Source of the DNA: Lutibacter sp. A64
Lineage (GTDB): Bacteria > Bacteroidota > Bacteroidia > Flavobacteriales > Flavobacteriaceae
NCBI RefSeq assembly: GCF_022429565.1
Contig: NZ_CP092487.1
Span: forward strand, 398,001 to 462,000
Direction: 5' to 3'
DNA: 64,000 nt
In this document: positions 56,273-62,880 of the stretch, one piece after another
How positions within the stretch are numbered: position 1 is the stretch's first letter
Layout of the letters: each line of letters opens with the position of its first letter
Notes under the pieces: model-generated
Databases searched by the model: none
What the model saw: the letters and a program-made list of their open reading frames with translations, nothing else
What the model was told of the DNA's origin: nothing
Translations under genes and position numbers: made by a program

Positions 56273-57901
56273 ATGAAATCATTAAAATTATCCATATTTA
56301 CATTGTTCTTATTTATAACATTTTCTTGTAGCACAAAAAAAGCTGAAAGCACTAAAGAAACTTGGTGGAAAGAAACGGTCTTCTATGAAATTTATATGCC
56401 GAGTTACAAAGACAGTAACGGAGATGGTTATAGCGATTTTAAAGGAGTAACTTCAAAATTAGATTATATTCAAAATTTGGGAATTAAAGGGATTTGGTTA
56501 ACACCTTTCTTAAAATCTCCAATGGTAGATAATGGTTATGATATAAGTAGTTATAAGCAAATAAATGAGACGTATGGTGATTTAAATGATTTTAAGAAAT
56601 TTATTTCTGAAGCGCATAAAAGAGATATTAAAGTAATAATGGATATGGTTGTTAATCATACTTCTACGGAACATAAATGGTTCCAAGAATCCAGAAAATC
56701 TAAAGATAATTCTTACAGAGATTATTATATTTGGAAAGATGCACCCAATAATTGGGAATCTTTTTTTGGAGGTTCAGCTTGGCAATTAGACAGTGTTACA
56801 AATCAACATTACTACCATCAATTTGATGTAAAAATGGCTGACCTTAATTGGCAAAACCCGAAGGTTGTAGAAGAAATTCAAGATGTTTTTAGGTTCTGGT
56901 TAGCGTTGGGTGTTGATGGATTTAGATTGGATGTAATTAATTTTTTAACTACTGAAGGCATTACTCTCGACAATCCAACAGATGAAAATGGAAATCAAAA
57001 ACACCTGTATGATATTAATCAGAAAGGTGTTAAAGAAGCTATGAAAACCATTAAAAAAACTATTAATGAATTCGATAATCGTTTTATTGTTGGTGAAATT
57101 GGAAGTGATAAAATTGAAGTGCTAAAGCAATACCAAGGTACAGAATTATTAGATGTAGTATTCAATTTTAATTTTGGAAGTATTTCTGAATTTTCAGCGC
57201 AACGGATATTTGATGAATTACAAAGTATGGAAAATAATATGAGCAATTATCCAACGTTGTTTTTCGGAAGCCATGATATGCCACGTTTAATAAGTCGTTT
57301 AGCTAATAATAATTTAGAAAGAGCTAAAACTTTAGCAGCATTAATGCTTACGGCAAAGGGAGTTCCTTTTATATATTATGGAGAAGAAATTGGAATGAAA
57401 AGTATTAATGCCAATTCATTAGAAGAAATGATGGATGTTCAAGGTCGTACACACTTTAATTTAGCTATTAATGAAGGGAAAACTAAAGATGAAGCATTGA
57501 AAATTGGAAATGAATTCAATAGAGATAAATCTAGAAGTCCAATGCAATGGGGTAGTGAAAAGTATGCTGGATTTTCAATTAATAAACCGTGGATTAAGGT
57601 TCATGAAAATTACACTTACTTAAATGTTACTACTTTAGAGAAAAATAGAAATTCGTTGTTAAATGAGTATAAGAAACTAATTTTATTGCGAAATTCAGAG
57701 CCAGTTTTACAATACGGTACGTATGAACAATTGTCGTTTTCAAATAATTTGATTTTATTTAAAAGAGCATATAATGGTGAAACTATTAAATGCTATTTCA
57801 ACTTTAGTGAAAACAACGTGGAAATTAGTTTAGAAAAGAACGAAAAAGTTTTACTTGGAGCAATAACAATTGAGCCTAATAATTATGTAATTATTAAATA
57901 G
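56273..57901 (+). CDS. GH13 alpha-glucosidase (oligo-1,6-glucosidase-like) lipoprotein
   Basis: A 542-aa GH13 enzyme with lipobox (ITFSCSTKK). The four GH13 regions are visible: MDMVVNHTS (I), GVDGFRLDVINF with nucleophile Asp220 (II), FIVGEIGSD with acid/base Glu275 (III) and FFGSHDMPRL with Asp335 (IV). SPMQWGSEKYAGFS and PWIKVHENYTYLNV match the oligo-1,6-glucosidase/alpha-glucosidase subgroup rather than endo-amylases. It removes terminal alpha-glucose outside the cytoplasm. Paired with GH130 this is an unusual mix, suggesting a glycan with both alpha-glucosyl and mannosyl residues; that is inference. Confidence 0.93.
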   Translation: MKSLKLSIFTLFLFITFSCSTKKAESTKETWWKETVFYEIYMPSYKDSNGDGYSDFKGVTSKLDYIQNLGIKGIWLTPFLKSPMVDNGYDISSYKQINETYGDLNDFKKFISEAHKRDIKVIMDMVVNHTSTEHKWFQESRKSKDNSYRDYYIWKDAPNNWESFFGGSAWQLDSVTNQHYYHQFDVKMADLNWQNPKVVEEIQDVFRFWLALGVDGFRLDVINFLTTEGITLDNPTDENGNQKHLYDINQKGVKEAMKTIKKTINEFDNRFIVGEIGSDKIEVLKQYQGTELLDVVFNFNFGSISEFSAQRIFDELQSMENNMSNYPTLFFGSHDMPRLISRLANNNLERAKTLAALMLTAKGVPFIYYGEEIGMKSINANSLEEMMDVQGRTHFNLAINEGKTKDEALKIGNEFNRDKSRSPMQWGSEKYAGFSINKPWIKVHENYTYLNVTTLEKNRNSLLNEYKKLILLRNSEPVLQYGTYEQLSFSNNLILFKRAYNGETIKCYFNFSENNVEISLEKNEKVLLGAITIEPNNYVIIK

Positions 57902-58215
57902 TTAAAAATAATAATTATAGAATTATATGCATTAAAACTAAATAAGTAAATCCTTATTTATTTAGAATTTTAACAAAGTTGAAATAGTTGTAAGCGAGAG
58001 GGAAAGAAAATATTAAAGATTTTGATCAATCGATTTAATGAGGAGTTTGTTGTTAATAGGGTATATGAAACCTTCTGTGTTAGTTTTCTGCAATTGATTA
58101 AATTTATCTATGCTGATAAATCATTCTAAATTAAATTTCTTAACATCAATGAATTAACAATAACGTTAGAGTTCAATTGGGAGAAATGGAAGTTTGTAGG
58201 TTGTGATTACAGAAG
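57902..58215. other. Gap between GH13 gene and coupling-protein remnant
   Basis: A short AT-only stem AAATAAG/CTTATTT (57940-57946, 57953-57959) may end the utilisation-locus transcript. The rest shows no frame or motif. Confidence 0.4.
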
Positions 58216-58374
58216 GAATTTATCGCTTTTACTGATGGTAAAGGTAAAAGGGTACAATCTAGATTACAAGCTGTTAAACGGAAAATGCCTGAAAAAAATA
58301 CAAACTATTCAGATGTAGAATTACGATTGAATTTTGAACGAATTTATAGGGAAGTGAACTCTTTATTTGGGTAA
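58216..58374 (+). pseudogene. C-terminal remnant of a second coupling-protein (mobC-like) gene
   Basis: This 53-codon stretch (52 residues plus TAA) translates as a close relative of the last 52 residues of the coupling protein ending at 41333: EFIAFTDGKGKRVQSRLQAV versus EFIAFADGKDRRIQFKLQAI, then YSDVELRLNFERIYREVN versus YSDAELRLNFERIYREVN. Upstream of 58216 the similarity stops and no start exists. The two are diverged, so this is not a recent exact duplication but the end of a related element's gene. It marks the right boundary of the second utilisation locus. Confidence 0.88.
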
Positions 58375-58781
58375 TTATAATAATGAAAATAGGTGTTTAG
58401 TGACAATCAATATCTCATACAGTTAATTTTTTTTATCAACAGTTCTATGTTAAATTTAAGTTACATACCGTAATATGCCTTTTTATTTCTGACTCTTTTT
58501 TTAGCATAACAATTTAAATTAACTATCCAGTATCTAATTATTATATTATATTTGATTTATAGAGTTTAAATACTCTATCTTTTTCATAGCAATTTTTTAA
58601 AGGCTTTCATTAATTTGAGAGCCTTTATTTGTATAGAAAATAAAGAAATGTTGATTGGATTTTTTATTGTAGCAATCTGTAAAAGTTTTAAAAGGTTGCT
58701 CTAATTTTTTTCTTTCTTTTAATGCGTTAAATAAAGTTTTGGTTCTTAATTCGAAAATAACATAATATATCTTTGAAAATG
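58375..58781. other. Non-coding gap before the defence-like operon
   Basis: Contains TAGAGT/ACTCTA (58560-58577) and a stronger hairpin AAAGGCTTTC/GAGAGCCTTT (58599-58626, one wobble pair) with T- and A-rich flanks, usable as a bidirectional terminator. A 73-codon minus-strand frame across 58597-58818 looks non-coding. Confidence 0.5.
58599..58626. terminator. Hairpin terminator upstream of the defence-like operon
   Basis: AAAGGCTTTC (58599-58608) pairs with GAGAGCCTTT (58617-58626), with AATTTTTT on one side and ATTTG on the other. It insulates the following operon from upstream transcription. Confidence 0.55.
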
Positions 58782-58814
58782 TAAATATTATTAGCAATAA
58801 GTTAATATATTTAC
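58782..58814 (+). promoter_or_regulatory. Promoter and candidate autoregulatory operator of the defence-like operon
   Basis: TTTG (58782-58785) and TATATTTA (58806-58813) are 20 bp apart, close to the Bacteroidota -33/-7 arrangement. An inverted repeat GTAAATAT (58791-58798) / ATATTTAC (58807-58814) covers the spacer and -7 box. The XRE gene starts 17 bp after it, so its product may repress this promoter. Confidence 0.5.
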
Positions 58815-58830
58815 ACAATATGCAATTTAT

Positions 58831-59034
58831 ATGAGTAAAAAAGTCAATATCAATCGATTAAAAGTTGTACTAGCTGAAAAAAACCTAAGTAGTAAATGGT
58901 TAGCTGAACAATTGGAAAAAAATGAAGCTACTGTGTCTAGATGGTGTACTAACGATGTTCAACCACCAATCAAAACTTTTTTAAAAATAGCTGAAGTTTT
59001 AGATATTAAACTAACTAATCTATTCAACGAATAA
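58831..59034 (+). CDS. XRE-family helix-turn-helix regulator
   Basis: A 67-aa protein that is almost entirely a Cro/C1-type HTH: VVLAEKNLSSKWLAEQLEKN, then ATVSRWCTNDVQPPIKTFLK and IAEVLDIKLTNLF. Small stand-alone XRE proteins of this kind head many restriction and defence operons and delay expression on entry to a new host. One base separates its stop from the ATPase gene start. An inverted repeat overlapping the promoter is a candidate binding site. Confidence 0.9.
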   Translation: MSKKVNINRLKVVLAEKNLSSKWLAEQLEKNEATVSRWCTNDVQPPIKTFLKIAEVLDIKLTNLFNE

Positions 59035-59035
59035 A

Positions 59036-61579
59036 ATGGATAATCAGAACGCAAATAGAATTCCATTTAAAGTTTCTGCAAGAACCGCTAGGTTGATTGG
59101 GCGAGAAAATATTGCTAATTCAAAAGGAGCCATTATTGAATTAGTGAAAAATGGATATGACGCAGACAGTAAAATTTGTATCGTATACTTTGACAATAAA
59201 TATTCCACATTATTAAATGAAATTGATGAAGCACATTTTAATGAGCTTATAAATAAAGGAATAGAAGAATCTTTAATTTCAGATATTTACGAGTTTCAAG
59301 AAGATTTTGAATTGTATTCTATAAAAAATGATGTTGATGATAATAAGAAAAGTCAATTCAAAACTTTAATTTCAAAATTCTCCTCTCTTTATATAATTGA
59401 TGCAGGAGAAGGAATGACTCAAAATATTATACGTGATCATTGGATGACTATTGGTACGGACAATAAGGCAAATAGCATCTTCACTAAATCAGGCAGAGTA
59501 AAGGCAGGTGCTAAAGGAATTGGGCGTTTTGCACTAGATAGATTAGGAGGTAAATGTGAAATGACAACCATATTTAATTCAAATCCTGAAATACAAGCAC
59601 CTGACACTGATATTGATGGAAATCCCACAGATAACAATGGTTATAAATGGATAGTAAACTGGGAAGATTTTGAAGGGGATTATAAAACAATAGACTCAGT
59701 AGGAGCAATTTTAATAGGATTGGATACTGACAACTTGAAAGAGGAATTATTAAAAGTGATTCCTGCAGAGTATTTGTCTAAGATTGAATCAGAAGAAGAA
59801 TTTAAATTCGGAACAATATTAAAAATCAATGACTTAAGAGATAACTGGGAAGATTATTTTGTTGACCAAGTATATTCTGATTTAGAAGTTCTAGTTCCAC
59901 CAAAAGAAAGTGGAGGTTTTGAAATTTATGTTTTTAGTTCTTTACTTCCTGAAAAATATGGAGAAGTTCTAGGTTCAATTTGTGATGATTTTGATTACAA
60001 ATTGGTTGCCTCAGCTGATGAAAATCAAAATGTAAAAATAACAGTTTATAGAAATGAGTATAATGTAGAGTTGATTCCAAACGGTTTTTTCCAAAGGGAA
60101 GCGATGCTAAAAGAAAATTACAAAAAATCAGATTTTATTAAGGGATTTTGGTCTAAAACAACAACTTTTTCAAATTTACTAAAAGGCTTTAAAGAAATTG
60201 ATGAGGATAATATCTTTGATAACATTGGTCTTTTTGACTTTACTTTTTATTTTTTAAAAAGAGCAACTAATTCAGTTGATTCCAAACGTTTTTTTAACAG
60301 AAACTTTATGTCTCACAATAGAAAAGATTGGCTGAATAAATTCGGAGGAATTAAGCTTTTTAGGGACAATTTCAGAGTAAGACCTTATGGAGAAGTTAAT
60401 AATGTAGCTTTCGATTGGTTAGGTTTAGGTAATAGAAAATCAACAAGTCCAGCAGGTATAGCAAAAAAAGAAGGCGGATATAAAGTTGAACCAGAAAATG
60501 TTGCTGGTGCAATAAGTATTTCTAGACTAACAAATGTAAACTTCGAGGACAAATCAAGTCGTGAAGGGCTTCAAGAAAATAAAACATTTAAAATTTTCAC
60601 ATTATTGATTGCAGAAATTATTTCCGAATTTGAAAAAGACAGGTCATATATTGCGAGAGAAATGGATGAGTATGACAATATTTTATATGGTCCAGAACGA
60701 GACAGAGAGAAAGCTGAAAAACTCAAAAATGAAATAATCGCAAAAAGTAGAGCAAAAAAAGAATCAAAAGATAATAACTCTACGGAGAACAAAGCACAGG
60801 AAGAACCTCAAACAGAATCAGATAAAGAAAAAGAAATTCTTGCAAGTGAATTAAATAGAAAAGAGGAAGAAATTGAAAAACTAAAAGACGAACAAAAAAT
60901 TCTAAGAGGATTAGCCAGTAGTGGAATTGTTCTTGCTTCTTTTAGTCACGATTTAAGCAAATTAAATGATGTTTTAGCATCTAGAACAGAAAAGCTTAAA
61001 ACTCTGATGTTGGAAAAAATATCAGAATCAGATTATACAGAAATTAGAGATAGTAAAAATCCATTCAAACAAATTGAAAGGATAAAAAAACAAGATTTAA
61101 AACTCCAAAACTGGTTGAATTTTTCGTTAGGTGCTACGCGGAAAGACAAAAGAAAACGAAAACAATTATTCTTAAAACCTTATTTTTTAAATTTTAAAAA
61201 TGACTGGGACACAGTTTTAAGTGACAGAGGGATTTCTATGGATATTACCGAAATCGAAGATCTCGATATGCGTGTATTTGAAATTGATATAGATAGTATT
61301 TTTAACAATTTGTTTGTGAATTCCATTGACGCATTTATAATATCGAAAGAAGAAAGAAGTAGAGTAATTAAAGTTAAAGTTTCGAGCACGTCAAAAGAAA
61401 TAATAGTAGATTATTATGATAACGGTCCTGGATTATCAAAGGATATTAGCGAACCTGAAGTTATCTTTGAACCTCTTTATACAACAAGAAGAAATCTACA
61501 CACTGGAGAAGAAGAAGGAACTGGTTTAGGAATGTGGTTAATAAAATCTATAGTAGAAGAAAATGATGGCAAGACTTAA
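59036..61579 (+). CDS. Dual-GHKL protein: MORC/HSP90-like ATPase fused to histidine-kinase core
   Basis: An 847-aa protein with two ATPase domains of the GHKL superfamily. The first (about 1-300) has N-box GAIIELVKNGYDADS (Asn39), G1 IIDAGEGMT and G2 VKAGAKGIGRFALDRLG, like HSP90/MORC ATPases. A middle region (about 300-560) resembles the following S5-like part. A charged coiled coil (about 565-625) leads to LASFSHDLSKL (His638), a DHp-like helix, then a histidine-kinase ATPase with NLFVNSIDA, DNGPGL, IFEPLYTTR and GTGLGMWL. The frame ends at TAA 61577-61579, but the same frame continues with EIGFGLRITFPIKYKR, the normal last strand, to TAG 61640-61642, 3 bp before the next gene. The stop therefore looks like a nonsense change or a read-through site. 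Expected role: nucleotide-driven sensing in a defence system. Confidence 0.8.
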   Translation: MDNQNANRIPFKVSARTARLIGRENIANSKGAIIELVKNGYDADSKICIVYFDNKYSTLLNEIDEAHFNELINKGIEESLISDIYEFQEDFELYSIKNDVDDNKKSQFKTLISKFSSLYIIDAGEGMTQNIIRDHWMTIGTDNKANSIFTKSGRVKAGAKGIGRFALDRLGGKCEMTTIFNSNPEIQAPDTDIDGNPTDNNGYKWIVNWEDFEGDYKTIDSVGAILIGLDTDNLKEELLKVIPAEYLSKIESEEEFKFGTILKINDLRDNWEDYFVDQVYSDLEVLVPPKESGGFEIYVFSSLLPEKYGEVLGSICDDFDYKLVASADENQNVKITVYRNEYNVELIPNGFFQREAMLKENYKKSDFIKGFWSKTTTFSNLLKGFKEIDEDNIFDNIGLFDFTFYFLKRATNSVDSKRFFNRNFMSHNRKDWLNKFGGIKLFRDNFRVRPYGEVNNVAFDWLGLGNRKSTSPAGIAKKEGGYKVEPENVAGAISISRLTNVNFEDKSSREGLQENKTFKIFTLLIAEIISEFEKDRSYIAREMDEYDNILYGPERDREKAEKLKNEIIAKSRAKKESKDNNSTENKAQEEPQTESDKEKEILASELNRKEEEIEKLKDEQKILRGLASSGIVLASFSHDLSKLNDVLASRTEKLKTLMLEKISESDYTEIRDSKNPFKQIERIKKQDLKLQNWLNFSLGATRKDKRKRKQLFLKPYFLNFKNDWDTVLSDRGISMDITEIEDLDMRVFEIDIDSIFNNLFVNSIDAFIISKEERSRVIKVKVSSTSKEIIVDYYDNGPGLSKDISEPEVIFEPLYTTRRNLHTGEEEGTGLGMWLIKSIVEENDGKT

Positions 61580-61645
61580 CTTTTATACCCAGAGATAGGG
61601 TTTGGCCTTAGAATAACATTTCCAATAAAATATAAAAGATAGATT

Positions 61646-62320
61646 ATGTATAAATTATTGTTTATCGATGAAGAAAAAGAAACTTTGGAGGACTTCGAAG
61701 ATTTTGTAGAAAATTTTCCAGCGAAAATAGAACTACAAGCTATTACACAACTTCCTTTAGCGGATAAAGAAGAGATGATTGATTATATCATCAAATTAGC
61801 ACCAGATGCGCTCATTTCGGATTTTCGATTAAACGAAATGAAAACAGATATTGATTACAACGTTCCTTATAACGGTGTTGACTTAGTTGAAGAATTTGAA
61901 TCAATTAGAAATCATTTTCCTTGTTTTGTTCTAACGGCATTAGATGATGAAGCTGTAAACCAAAGTGATGATGTAAATATTGTATACGTTAAAAACATTC
62001 TTTATAAAAAAGAAGAAGGAGAAGGAAAAGCAAAAGCTCAATTTCTAGACAGAGTAATTAGCCAAATAGAACATTATCAGAAGAGAATTGACAATTCAAA
62101 AAATGAATTAACGGAGTTAGTAAAAGTAAGAGAAGCAGGCGAAGCTGATATTGAAATCGAAAATAGAATAATTTTTCTTGATGATTTTCTTGAAAAATCA
62201 ATTGACGCGAGAAATTCAATTCCTAGCGAATTTAAGACATTATCTAACTCAACGAGATTAGATAATATTTTGAATAAAGTAGATACATTATTAAATAAGC
62301 TAGGAGACAATGCCAAATAA
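61646..62320 (+). CDS. Receiver-domain protein (response-regulator-like)
   Basis: A 224-aa protein. Residues 1-125 have receiver features: KLLFIDEEKE (acidic pocket), APDALISDFRL with Asp59 as phosphoacceptor, CFVLTALDD and VYVKN (conserved Thr/Lys positions). The remainder (about 135-224) is helical with LDRVISQIEHYQKRIDNSK and no DNA-binding motif, so output is probably through protein contact. It directly follows the kinase-like ATPase and overlaps the HNH nuclease gene by 11 bp, suggesting it couples phosphorylation state to nuclease action. That link is inference. Confidence 0.75.
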   Translation: MYKLLFIDEEKETLEDFEDFVENFPAKIELQAITQLPLADKEEMIDYIIKLAPDALISDFRLNEMKTDIDYNVPYNGVDLVEEFESIRNHFPCFVLTALDDEAVNQSDDVNIVYVKNILYKKEEGEGKAKAQFLDRVISQIEHYQKRIDNSKNELTELVKVREAGEADIEIENRIIFLDDFLEKSIDARNSIPSEFKTLSNSTRLDNILNKVDTLLNKLGDNAK

Positions 62321-62876
62321 ATTTAGAAATATAAGCCCAAAAAGAACTTGTTCTAAAGTTTATAAAAGCTACAGAAGTTTTAAACCTTTTTTAGCAGATG
62401 ATTTTAATAAAAGATGTGGTTATACTGATTGTCCAGATTTTTGGTTCGGAGGCAAAAATAACTTTCATATAGACCATTTTAAACCATTTTCTAAAAACCC
62501 TAAATTAGCAACTGAATACTCGAATCTTGTATATTGTTGTTCTTATGTTAATATACTAAAATCTGATGATGAAGGTGATTATATCGACCCTTGTGATGTA
62601 GATTTTAATGACCATTTTAAAAGAGGCAAAGGTGGCGAAATTTTGCCTAAAGACAGTTCCAAAGAAGCATTATATATGCATTCTAAACTTAATTTAGGCT
62701 TATCTAGATATAGCCTAATTTGGAAATTAGACGAAATTTATGACAGGTTATTTAAACTCCAAAATGAAATAAAGAATCCTAAAAATAAAGATATAAAAAA
62801 CGACCTAAGAATAATACATAGTGAACTAGCAGAAGAGTTTATTACTTATTTGAAATATCTAAAAGTAAACCAATAA
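62310..62876 (+). CDS. HNH endonuclease
   Basis: A 188-aa protein with an HNH core: RCGYTDCPD, NFHIDHFKPFSKN (His53, Asp55, His56), EYSNLVYCCSYVNILKSDD (Asn72, Asn81, Lys84). The HIDHF-P plus SNLVY...N..KSD pattern is that of HNH nucleases linked to retrons, restriction and other defence genes. The first zinc pair is Cys36/Cys41; the second pair is imperfect (Cys76-Cys77 in place of Cys-x-x-Cys). It overlaps the receiver gene and lies 4 bp before the methyltransferase gene. A nick or double-strand cut of DNA is the expected activity. Confidence 0.85.
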   Translation: MPNKFRNISPKRTCSKVYKSYRSFKPFLADDFNKRCGYTDCPDFWFGGKNNFHIDHFKPFSKNPKLATEYSNLVYCCSYVNILKSDDEGDYIDPCDVDFNDHFKRGKGGEILPKDSSKEALYMHSKLNLGLSRYSLIWKLDEIYDRLFKLQNEIKNPKNKDIKNDLRIIHSELAEEFITYLKYLKVNQ

Positions 62877-62880
62877 TTAA

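Noticed and set aside
41640-57901. Starch (classical sus) locus
   Set aside because: Only one GH13 of the alpha-glucosidase type is present, with no SusE/SusF, GH97 or amylase, and a GH130 gene argues for a different substrate.
58597-58818. Minus-strand 73-codon frame divergent from the XRE gene
   Set aside because: It overlaps the hairpin terminator and the promoter of the defence-like operon, has no recognisable domain, and is rich in AT-driven residues. A decayed fragment is possible but unsupported.
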